This document shows, piece after piece, positions 1-7,264 of a stretch of DNA of 64,000 nt. The stretch is taken from NCBI GenBank assembly GCA_947476555.1, contig CANJRI010000005.1:1-64000 (forward strand). Direction: 5' to 3'. Below the pieces are notes generated by a model. The model ran no database searches. It saw nothing but the letters and a program-made list of their open reading frames with translations, and was not told the DNA's origin. How positions within the stretch are numbered: the stretch's first letter is position 1; each line of letters opens with the position of its first letter. The stretch is from Caulobacteraceae bacterium. Lineage in GTDB: Bacteria; Pseudomonadota; Alphaproteobacteria; Caulobacterales; Caulobacteraceae. Made by a program: the position numbers and the translations under genes.

Positions 1-73
1 GCGTGAACGGGCCCACATCAAACGCCAGACCATCCAACATCGGCGCTTGCAACACCGCAAAATCGCCGCCTAA
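1..73 (+). CDS. C-terminal fragment of an unidentified basic protein (5' end outside window)
   Basis: The frame starting at base 2 is open from the window edge to a TAA at 71-73 and gives 23 residues rich in Arg, His, Lys and Gln. About two thirds of its third codon positions are G or C, which fits coding DNA, but the piece is too short to prove it. I do not recognise the family. It could be the basic tail of a nucleic-acid-binding protein or a chance open frame. Confidence 0.3.
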   Translation, partial: RERAHIKRQTIQHRRLQHRKIAA

Positions 74-344
74 ATATCAACCCCAGATGAGGCCATCTCT
101 CCGCTAAATCCGGACCCCACCTGTCTCAAAACATCTGACGACGTACAATGATGTGGAATTGATAGAAATTCTATTTCGCGCCCCTCATGTTGTGACTTCT
201 TCAGCATCGATCCTTCATCGACGCGCTTCATCAAGAAGCTCGCCTCAGTCTCGCGAGTAGTAAAATATGACCTGGCCCAGGAGCGGGTAACGGTCGGGAA
301 CATGACACAGGTAACAGCGTTCTGTGTGGGTCAGGGGACCCCAT
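74..344. other. Intergenic region upstream of the response regulator
   Basis: These 271 bases lie between a possible gene end and the response regulator. They are more AT-rich than their surroundings. They hold an ECF-type promoter near the right end (annotated separately) and a ribosome binding site, AGGGGA, just before the ATG at 345. A 77-codon open frame on the minus strand (70-303) has no recognisable motif and I do not count it as a gene. Confidence 0.6.
297..321 (+). promoter_or_regulatory. Sigma-EcfG (SigT) general stress response promoter
   Basis: GGAAC at 297-301 is followed by exactly 16 bases and then CGTT at 318-321. This matches the GGAAC-N16/17-CGTT pattern recognised by the alphaproteobacterial general stress sigma factor EcfG (SigT in Caulobacter). 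Transcription would start about 330, giving a short leader with an AGGGGA ribosome binding site before the ATG at 345. The fit in sequence, spacing and position is good. No expression evidence is available here. Confidence 0.75.
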
Positions 345-752
345 ATGACTACCGCGCAGCCGGCCGGAGCACAGCTTGTGCTCGTCGTGGATGACGAACT
401 CCTGGTTCAGGAACTGATGCAGGCTGCCCTGGAAGATGGTGGCTTCGCCGTTCAGACCGCCAGCAGCGATGACGAAGCTATCGCGGCCCTGGAGAAAAGC
501 GGGCCGGCCTTCGCTGCCGTAGTGACCGACGTAAACCTGGGCCGGCCGGGGGCGGGCTGGAACGTAGCCAGACGAGCGCGCGAACTTAACGCCACGATCC
601 CGGTCTTATTCGTGACGGGAGACAGCGAACACGAATGGACGGTCAATGGCGTACCCGGCTCCGCAATCCTGCCAAAGCCATTCGCCCCGGCCCAACTGGT
701 GGTCGCCGTCGCCACACTGATCAATAGCGCGGCTTCGTCGCTTTCAAGCTGA
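345..752 (+). CDS. Single-domain response regulator
   Basis: This 135-residue protein is a lone receiver domain with no output domain. The acidic pocket is D16-D17, the phospho-acceptor is D62, the switch Thr is T91 and the conserved Lys is K111 in an LPKPF motif. Such proteins pass phosphate between kinases and other regulators by protein-protein contact. The VLFVTGDS stretch before the Lys resembles the FATGY-type receivers (SdrG, MrrA) known in alphaproteobacterial stress signalling, but it is not an exact match. The ATG at 345 was chosen over a codon at 324 because it follows a ribosome binding site and sits correctly behind the stress promoter. A role in the general stress response is inferred from that promoter. 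Confidence 0.85.
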   Translation: MTTAQPAGAQLVLVVDDELLVQELMQAALEDGGFAVQTASSDDEAIAALEKSGPAFAAVVTDVNLGRPGAGWNVARRARELNATIPVLFVTGDSEHEWTVNGVPGSAILPKPFAPAQLVVAVATLINSAASSLSS

Positions 753-877
753 CGCTGATTACAGGTTGGAGCCCGGCCTTACTGGAGGGGGCAACGTCCG
801 CTTGCCACCCTTAGCCGACGCTGGGATGGTTCGCTTCGCGCGTTATCGCGGTTCTGCGTTTCGCGCGCGCCGGCGCC

Positions 878-2176
878 TCAATCCTCGGCCATCCGGGTAT
901 GTTTCTGGGTGTCCGGCATGGCCCAGTAGATCATCAGGGACACGGCCATCACCACGGTGACGTAGACGAAGAAGCCGTTCTCATTGCCCTGGTTCTTGAA
1001 CCACAGGGCGATGTATTCCGCCGACCCGCCGAACATCGCCGTGCCGATGGAGAAGGGAACGGCCACACCCATGGCGCGGACCTCGGTGGGGAACATCTCG
1101 GCCTTGACGATGGCGTTGATCGAGGTGTGCAGGGTCACGATGGTCAGGGCCACGATCAGCAACGCAAAGGCCGTCAGCGGGTCGCGCACCCCGGCCAGGG
1201 CGTTCAGCAGGGGCCAGAAGAGCAGGGTCCCCAGCACGCCGAACGCGATCAGCATGTTGCGCCGGCCCACCTTCTCGGAGAGCGCGCCCATAGGCATCTG
1301 CATCAGCATGAAGGCCACCAGGGCGGCGGCGGTGACCTGGGTGGCCGCCACCTTCGAAAAGCCCGAGGTGTTGACCAGGAACTTCTGCATGTAGGTCGAG
1401 AACGTATAGAAGCCGAGGGTGCCGGCCGCCGTCAGGCCCACCACCATCAGCGCCTCTTTCGGGTAGCGCGTGAACAGCAGGAACGGGCTGGGCTTCGGCC
1501 CCGACATCGCGTTGAAGGCCGGGGTCTCGTCCATGCCGCGCCGCAGCCAGAACACCGCCACCGCCAGGCCACCGCCGATCAGGAACGGGATCCGCCAGCC
1601 CCACGCTCCCAGCTGCTCCGCCGTCAGCAGGTTCTGCAGCACGATCAGGGTCGAGAGGGCCAGGAGCTGGCCGAGCATGAGGGTGGCGTAGAAGAAGCCG
1701 GACCAGAAGCCGCGGTGCTTTTTCCCCGACATCTCCAGCAGATAGGTGGCGGTGGTGCCGTACTCGGCGCCGTAGCTGAACCCCTGCAACAGTCGGGCGA
1801 AGGCCAGGATGATCGGGGCGGCGATGCCGATCGCCGCATAGCCGGGACACAGGGCGATGATCATCGAGCCGGCGCACATCATCACGATGGACAGCATCAA
1901 CGCCGCCTTGCGACCGCGCCGGTCGGCGTACAGCCCGATCACCCAGGCGCCGAGTGGCCGGATGAAGAAGCCCACCCCGAACACCGCCGCGGCGTTCATC
2001 AGCTGGACGGTCTGGTTGCCGTTGGGAAAGAACTGCGCCGCGAAGTAGAGCGAAAAGGACGCATAGACGAACCAGTCGTACATCTCGACGAGGTTGCCCG
2101 CCGAGCCGGCCATGATGGAGGCCAGCCGGCTCCGCCTGGGGACCGCTCCACTGTCTGCGCCCTGCATCCGGCTCAT
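878..2176 (-). CDS. MFS transporter, metabolite:H+ symporter (MHS) family
   Basis: The 432-residue protein has the 12-helix pattern of the major facilitator superfamily. The first helix carries the GNLVEMYDWFVYA stretch typical of the MHS family (KgtP alpha-ketoglutarate, CitA citrate and ProP-type symporters). The basic loop DRRGRKAAL follows helix 2. It should import a small organic acid with a proton, but the substrate cannot be read from the sequence. Its start overlaps the stop of the upstream MmgE/PrpD gene as ATGA, so the two are probably translated together and the substrate may feed that enzyme. Confidence 0.85.
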   Translation of the reverse strand: MSRMQGADSGAVPRRSRLASIMAGSAGNLVEMYDWFVYASFSLYFAAQFFPNGNQTVQLMNAAAVFGVGFFIRPLGAWVIGLYADRRGRKAALMLSIVMMCAGSMIIALCPGYAAIGIAAPIILAFARLLQGFSYGAEYGTTATYLLEMSGKKHRGFWSGFFYATLMLGQLLALSTLIVLQNLLTAEQLGAWGWRIPFLIGGGLAVAVFWLRRGMDETPAFNAMSGPKPSPFLLFTRYPKEALMVVGLTAAGTLGFYTFSTYMQKFLVNTSGFSKVAATQVTAAALVAFMLMQMPMGALSEKVGRRNMLIAFGVLGTLLFWPLLNALAGVRDPLTAFALLIVALTIVTLHTSINAIVKAEMFPTEVRAMGVAVPFSIGTAMFGGSAEYIALWFKNQGNENGFFVYVTVVMAVSLMIYWAMPDTQKHTRMAED

Positions 2177-3510
2177 CCCTTGGGGACGCAGTGGTCGATC
2201 AGCGTGCTCAGGTCGGCCATCTCCTCGATCCCCCAGCAGGCCGCGATCGCCGCGTCGGCCTGGGCGGGTGCGATCACGCCGGACTGGGCGCGGAACTTGG
2301 CCTCCAGCTGCGCGTCGCTCAGCGGGCGTTCCAGATTGCCCAGCGACTGGTCGAGCTTCATGCCGACCTTACGGCCGTCCTTCAGCCAGACGGTGATCAC
2401 GACGGCGTCGTCCGAGACGCTGTCGTCCCCGACGGCTTCGGTCAGATCGCGCAGGCGCCGCATCGCCGGGTCATTGGCGGCCTCGTCGGTGAAGTCGGGG
2501 ATGTTGGCCTGGCCGCGGCCCAGCCCCAGCGCCGCCGCGTGGTAGATGGAGAACTTGCCCTCCAGGCCCGTGGAGATGACCTTCTTGTTGCAGAGGTCCT
2601 TGACCAAGTGCGCGACCCGCAGCTCGACCTTTTCCACGTCGTCGGCGACGAAGCCGTGGGCCTCGCGCAGCTGGATGGCGGCGTCGATGGTGGGATGCAC
2701 CACGATACCGCACGGGAAGGGTTTGTAGGCGTTGAAGCGCAGCTCGAAGGTTTCGCCCAGGCGGTCGGTGATCCTGGCCAGGTCGTAGGTCCCGGCCTGG
2801 ACGGCGGCGAACCCGCGCGGGCTCTCCAGCGGGAATTTGCCGCCGGTGAAACCGTTCTGCGCCAGCAGCGCAGCCATGTAGCCGCTCTGGGCGGAACGGC
2901 CGGGATGGAACGCCTTGCCCATGGAGCCGAACATCTCACGCAGACCCGCGGACTGGGTGGCCGACAGGCTGACGGCATGGGTCATGGCTTCGGTCTGCAG
3001 CCCCAGGAGGCGGCCGATGGCGACGCCGGCGCCGAAGACGCCGATGGAGCCGGTGCTGTGCCAGCCGGCGGCGTAGTGGGCGGGATAGGTGGCCGCCCCG
3101 ATGCGCGAGATCACTTCGAAGCCCAGGATGAAGGCATGGAGGAAGTCCGGGCCGCTGACCTTGTTCTCGCTGGCGTAGGCGAACAGGGCCGAGGCCACGG
3201 GCGAGCTGGCGTGGATGTAGTTGCTGGGCGTGGTGTCGTCGAAGTCGTGGACGTGCGAGCTGACGCCGTTCAGCAGCGCGGCGAACAGCGGATCATAGCG
3301 CTCGGCGCGCCCGAGGACGCGGGCGGTCGGGGGCCCGGCGAAGCGGCCCAGGGACGCGATGGCGATGTCCACCGCCGGCTCCCTGGCGCCGCCCAGGGCG
3401 CAGCCGACGATATTGACCAGCGCACGTTTGGCCTCATGCCGCACGTCGGACGGGATGTCCGAAAGTCGGCTCTTCACGACATACTCAACAAGCTCGGCGG
3501 TCGCGCTCAC
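2173..3510 (-). CDS. MmgE/PrpD family protein
   Basis: This is a full-length (445-residue) member of the family that contains 2-methylcitrate dehydratase and cis-aconitate decarboxylase. Characteristic stretches include a DFDDTT segment, GWHSTGSIGVFGA and GSMGKAFHPGRSAQ. The first GTG would be at 3516, but a second GTG at 3510 has AGGAG five bases upstream and is preferred. The gene overlaps the following MHS-type transporter by four bases, so uptake and turnover of one organic acid is a reasonable inference. The exact substrate is unknown. A second, exported-looking family member lies at 20056-21513. Confidence 0.85.
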   Translation of the reverse strand: MSATAELVEYVVKSRLSDIPSDVRHEAKRALVNIVGCALGGAREPAVDIAIASLGRFAGPPTARVLGRAERYDPLFAALLNGVSSHVHDFDDTTPSNYIHASSPVASALFAYASENKVSGPDFLHAFILGFEVISRIGAATYPAHYAAGWHSTGSIGVFGAGVAIGRLLGLQTEAMTHAVSLSATQSAGLREMFGSMGKAFHPGRSAQSGYMAALLAQNGFTGGKFPLESPRGFAAVQAGTYDLARITDRLGETFELRFNAYKPFPCGIVVHPTIDAAIQLREAHGFVADDVEKVELRVAHLVKDLCNKKVISTGLEGKFSIYHAAALGLGRGQANIPDFTDEAANDPAMRRLRDLTEAVGDDSVSDDAVVITVWLKDGRKVGMKLDQSLGNLERPLSDAQLEAKFRAQSGVIAPAQADAAIAACWGIEEMADLSTLIDHCVPKG

Positions 3511-3661
3511 AATCACTCCTGTCCGCCCCCGTGGACGGTATGATGGTAAGACAGTTCTTGCCGCAACGGAGGGCGGTGTCTAGGGCTGAGCTCTCGACGT
3601 AAATGCCGTGCGTTCCGGGCCTTCCAGAGATATTCGGGCGCACATTCTCGGGGAACTTCTG

Positions 3662-4516
3662 ATGAGCACGCTCGCGCGCCTTGGCGCTTCGCTGATCCTC
3701 ACGCTGGCCGCCTCCAGCCCCGCGGCGGCGCAGATTTCCGCGGGCAATCCCAGCGGCGTCGCCATGGGCCACGTCCATTTCCTCGCCCGCGACGTCGCCG
3801 CGACGAAAGCCTGGTGGGTGAAGCTCGGCGGCGAGCCCGTGACGGTGTTCGGCGAGGAGGGTGTGAAATTCCCCGGGGTCCTCGTGCTCCTGCGGCAAGG
3901 CCAGCCGACCGGCACCAGCCTGGACGCGGTCGTGGCCCACCTGGCGTTCCGGGTGCAATCGCATGCGGCGATCAAGGCGAAGGGCTTCACCGTCGAGCCC
4001 AACGCCACCGTCCCGGGCGTGGGCTATATCTACAATCCGGATGGCGAGAAGGTCGAACTGTTCGACGACGGGGTCGCCACCAACACCGGTTTCGCGATCG
4101 AGGGCGGCGGAACCGACCCCGTCGCGGACCGGCATAACCGCAAGCTGGACGTCCCCATCGCGTCGCACCACCTGCACTTCTACGTCACCGAAGATCAGGT
4201 TCCGGCGATCCGTGACTGGTACGCGACCCACTTCGGCGGGGTGCGCGGCAAACGCTGGAACTACGACGCGGTGGATCTGCCCGGCATGAACCTCAACTTC
4301 TCGGCCGTGCCGAAGCCCCAGGTCCCGAACAAGGGGCGGATCATCGATCACATCGGCTTCGAGATCGAGAACCTCGAGGCCTTCTGCAGGAAGCTCGCGG
4401 CCGCCGGGGTGAAGTTCGACCGGCCCTACGCCAAGCTGCCTTCGGGCCTCGGGGCGGCCTATCTCACCGACCCCTGGGGCGCCTCCATCGAACTCCACGA
4501 AGGCATGCGCCAGTAG
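3662..4516 (+). CDS. Exported VOC (glyoxalase/dioxygenase fold) protein, two domains
   Basis: The 284-residue protein begins with a signal peptide ending near AAAQ, then has two vicinal oxygen chelate modules. The first starts at MGHVHFLARDV and the second at SHHLHFYVTED and ends in an IELHEG strand. His and Glu residues sit where VOC metal ligands usually are. The ATG at 3662 was chosen because it begins the signal peptide; an in-frame ATG 18 codons earlier would bury it. The reaction is unknown. It is divergent from the MmgE/PrpD-transporter pair, which hints at a shared catabolic context without proving it. Confidence 0.75.
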   Translation: MSTLARLGASLILTLAASSPAAAQISAGNPSGVAMGHVHFLARDVAATKAWWVKLGGEPVTVFGEEGVKFPGVLVLLRQGQPTGTSLDAVVAHLAFRVQSHAAIKAKGFTVEPNATVPGVGYIYNPDGEKVELFDDGVATNTGFAIEGGGTDPVADRHNRKLDVPIASHHLHFYVTEDQVPAIRDWYATHFGGVRGKRWNYDAVDLPGMNLNFSAVPKPQVPNKGRIIDHIGFEIENLEAFCRKLAAAGVKFDRPYAKLPSGLGAAYLTDPWGASIELHEGMRQ

Positions 4517-4579
4517 CCTTGAGGTGGCGCTTCGGGGCCGTAGGCTCTATCTGCAGAGGGGAGAGCCGGGGAACCCCAC

Positions 4580-5527
4580 ATGCCGTTGAATGTCGCCGTC
4601 CAGATGGACCCCATCGAGGGCATCAACATCGAGGGCGACACCACCTTCCTGATGATGGAGGCGGCGCAGGCGCGGGGGCATTCCCTGTTCGTCTACACCA
4701 CCGACACCCTGGCCATGGAGGACGGCCGGGTGTTCGCGCGGGGACGCGACGTCACCGTCCAGCGGGTGAAGGGCGACCACGCCAAGGTGGGCGACTGGCG
4801 GCGGGTGGAGCTGTCAGAGTTCGACGTGGTGCTGATGCGCCAGGATCCGCCCTTCGACATGCGCTACATCGACGCCACCTTCTTCCTGGAGGCGATCCAC
4901 CCGAAGACCCTGGTGGTGAACAATCCCCGCGAGGTGCGGTCCGCGCCCGAGAAGCTGTTCGTCACCCTCTACCCGCACCTGCAGCCGCCGACCCTGATCA
5001 CTTGGGACCGGGCGGCGATCGCCGAGTTCCGGGCCCGGCACGGCGACGTGGTGCTCAAGCCCCTGAACGGCCGCGGCGGATCGGGCGTCACCCGGCACCT
5101 GCAGGACGACCCCAACCTCGACGCCCTGCTGGAGCTGCACGCCCAGATCGGCGCGGAGCCGGTGATCGTTCAGAAGTTCCTGCCCTCGGTGACCAAGGGC
5201 GACAAGCGCATCCTGCTGGTGGACGGCGAGGCGGTGGGGGCCATCAACCGGGTGCCGCAGAAGGGCCAGATCCGCTCCAACATGGCGGTCGGCGGGGCGC
5301 CGGAGCCCTGCGAGCTGACCGCCCGCGACCGGGAGATCTGCGAGACCATCGGGCCGGAGCTGAAGGCCCGGGGCCTGCTGTTCGTGGGCATCGACGTGAT
5401 CGGGGAGTCGCTGACCGAGATCAACGTCACCTCGCCGACCGGCGCGGTGGCCCTGAAGCGGTTCAGCGGGATCGACGCGGCGGATCTGCTTTTCGCGAAG
5501 ATTGAGGCGATCCGCGCAGGGGTTTGA
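4580..5527 (+). CDS. gshB: Glutathione synthetase
   Basis: The 315-residue protein is the usual length for bacterial GshB, the ATP-grasp enzyme that joins gamma-glutamylcysteine and glycine. The N-terminal [15 protein letters not shown] substrate-domain stretch, the glycine-rich LNGRGGSGV loop and the C-terminal EINVTSPTG metal-binding motif are all present. A purine-rich stretch precedes the ATG. comM follows after about 135 bases behind its own LexA box. Confidence 0.95.
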   Translation: MPLNVAVQMDPIEGINIEGDTTFLMMEAAQARGHSLFVYTTDTLAMEDGRVFARGRDVTVQRVKGDHAKVGDWRRVELSEFDVVLMRQDPPFDMRYIDATFFLEAIHPKTLVVNNPREVRSAPEKLFVTLYPHLQPPTLITWDRAAIAEFRARHGDVVLKPLNGRGGSGVTRHLQDDPNLDALLELHAQIGAEPVIVQKFLPSVTKGDKRILLVDGEAVGAINRVPQKGQIRSNMAVGGAPEPCELTARDREICETIGPELKARGLLFVGIDVIGESLTEINVTSPTGAVALKRFSGIDAADLLFAKIEAIRAGV

Positions 5528-5581
5528 TCCCGTTACGAAAGTGACGGAATCCCGACACTGAACTGCGGGTTTTCCCTGAAA

Positions 5582-5596
5582 GTTCTTTATTTGTTC
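5582..5596 (+). promoter_or_regulatory. LexA (SOS) box upstream of comM
   Basis: GTTC at 5582-5585, seven bases, and GTTC at 5593-5596 form the direct repeat GTTC-N7-GTTC bound by alphaproteobacterial LexA. The spacer is AT-rich in an otherwise GC-rich region. The box lies 66 bases before the comM ATG, a sensible promoter position. SOS control of comM is inferred; I recall comM among reported Caulobacter SOS genes. Confidence 0.75.
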
Positions 5597-5662
5597 TTGA
5601 TCTGAGCGCAGCTGCGTGCTGTCTGTTGTGGACAACTTTGCCGTGAGCACAAGGGATTGAGG

Positions 5663-7198
5663 ATGGCGGCGCGGGTCGTGACCTTGGCCTTCCGGGGCGT
5701 CGAGGCGGCGCCGGTCGACGTGCAGGTCCAGTTCACCAGCGGGGAGTCGGCCTTCTTCATCGTCGGCCTGGGCGACAAGGCGGTGTCCGAGGCGCGCGAG
5801 CGGGTGCGGGCGGCCTTCACCGGGCTTGGGCTATCGCTGCCGGCCAAGCGGATCATCGCCAACCTCGCGCCGGCGGACCTGCCCAAGGAGGGCAGCCACT
5901 ACGACCTGCCGGTTGCCCTGGCGATCATGGCCGGGATGGGCATCCTGCCGGAGGGCGCGCTGCAGGACTGGGCGGCGGTGGGCGAGCTGTCGCTGGACGG
6001 CCGGATCACCGCGGTGGCCGGCGCCCTGCCCGCCGCCGTGGCGGCCGCCGGCCTGGGGCTCGGCCTGATCTGCCCGGAAGCCTGCGGGCCGGAGGCGGCG
6101 TGGGCCGGCGAGGCGCGGATCCTGGCGGCGCCCTCGCTGATCGCGGTGGTCAACCATTTCCGGGGCACGCAGATCCTCTCGGCCCCCAAGCCCGGGCCAA
6201 TGCTGGACGGCGCCGGCGGACCGGACCTGCGGGACGTGAAGGGCCAGGAGAGCGCCAAGCGGGCGTTGGAGATCGCCGCGGCCGGCGGCCACAACCTGTT
6301 GTTCATCGGCCCGCCGGGCTCGGGCAAGTCGATGATGGCCGCGCGCCTGCCGGGGCTGTTGCCGCCGCTGACGCCGGAGGAGCTGCTGGAGACCTCCATG
6401 GTGCATTCGGTGGCCGGGCTGATCGCCAAGGGCCAGCTCTCCAGGGCCCGGCCGTTCCGCAGCCCGCACCATTCGGCCAGCATGGCGGCGCTGACCGGCG
6501 GCGGCCTGCGGGCCAAGCCGGGCGAGGTGAGCCTGGCCCACAACGGGGTGCTGTTCCTGGACGAGCTGCCGGAATTCGGCGCCCAGGCGCTGGACTCCCT
6601 GCGCCAGCCGCTGGAGACCGGCGAGGTGATGGTGGCCCGGGCCAACGCCCACGTCCGCTATCCGGCCCGCGTGCAGCTGGTGGCGGCGATGAACCCGTGC
6701 CGCTGCGGGGTGGGCGGCATAGGCAAGGGCGCCTGCGGGCGAGCGCCGCGCTGCCAGGGCGACTACCAGCGCAAGATCTCCGGGCCGCTGATGGACCGCA
6801 TCGACCTGACGGTTGAGGTCCCGCCGGTGACCGCCGCCGACCTGGCCCTGCCGGCGCCCGCGGAGGGCACGGCCGAGGCGGCCGCGCGGGTGGCCGCCGC
6901 GCGTGCGCTTCAGGCCGAGCGGGCCTCCGGCGGGGCCGGCGCGGCCCTGAACGCGCGGGCCGAAGGCGAATGGCTGGAGACGATCTGCGCCCTGGACGCG
7001 CCGGCCCGGGCGTTGCTGACGAAGGCGGCGGAGGCCGGCGGCCTCTCGGCGCGGGGCTGGACCCGCACCCTGCGCCTGGCCCGCACCATCGCCGACCTTG
7101 AGGGCGGCGGGCCGGTGCGGCGGGTGCACGTGGCCGAGGCGCTGATCTACCGCAAGGCGGCGGTGGAGACCGGGTCGAGCGCGCGCGCCATGGGCTGA
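5663..7198 (+). CDS. comM: ComM/YifB-type AAA+ branch-migration helicase
   Basis: The 511-residue protein has the YifB layout: an N-terminal Lon-like domain, then a Mg-chelatase-type AAA+ ATPase. Walker A is GPPGSGKS and Walker B is VLFLDELPEF. A cysteine-bearing stretch, MNPCRCG, and a C-terminal helical domain follow. ComM is a hexameric helicase that extends recombination joints during integration of foreign DNA. The ATG at 5663 was preferred over a TTG at 5657. The upstream LexA box suggests induction by DNA damage. Confidence 0.92.
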   Translation: MAARVVTLAFRGVEAAPVDVQVQFTSGESAFFIVGLGDKAVSEARERVRAAFTGLGLSLPAKRIIANLAPADLPKEGSHYDLPVALAIMAGMGILPEGALQDWAAVGELSLDGRITAVAGALPAAVAAAGLGLGLICPEACGPEAAWAGEARILAAPSLIAVVNHFRGTQILSAPKPGPMLDGAGGPDLRDVKGQESAKRALEIAAAGGHNLLFIGPPGSGKSMMAARLPGLLPPLTPEELLETSMVHSVAGLIAKGQLSRARPFRSPHHSASMAALTGGGLRAKPGEVSLAHNGVLFLDELPEFGAQALDSLRQPLETGEVMVARANAHVRYPARVQLVAAMNPCRCGVGGIGKGACGRAPRCQGDYQRKISGPLMDRIDLTVEVPPVTAADLALPAPAEGTAEAAARVAAARALQAERASGGAGAALNARAEGEWLETICALDAPARALLTKAAEAGGLSARGWTRTLRLARTIADLEGGGPVRRVHVAEALIYRKAAVETGSSARAMG

Positions 7199-7212
7199 GG
7201 AGGCCAGCGAAC

Positions 7213-7242
7213 AGCCGGCCAAGGGCATCCCCCTGGCCGGCT
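7213..7242. terminator. Hairpin between convergent comM and TonB receptor genes
   Basis: AGCCGGCC at 7213-7220 pairs with GGCCGGCT at 7235-7242, and inner GGG/CCC pairs close a CATC loop. It lies between two convergent genes and could terminate both. There is no clear T-run on either side, so it is a weak intrinsic terminator by the classical rule. Confidence 0.55.
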
Positions 7243-7264
7243 CATCGTCTCCTCGAGAGTCAGA

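Noticed and set aside
70-303. 77-codon open frame on the minus strand
   Set aside because: No recognisable motif, no convincing start signal, and it lies in an AT-richer intergenic region containing a promoter.
766-960. 64-codon open frame after the response regulator
   Set aside because: Arg/Pro-rich composition typical of noise in high-GC DNA, and it overlaps the transporter gene.
899-2545. Long plus-strand open frame opposite the transporter and MmgE/PrpD genes
   Set aside because: His/Gln/Gly/Arg-rich antisense shadow of two recognisable genes.
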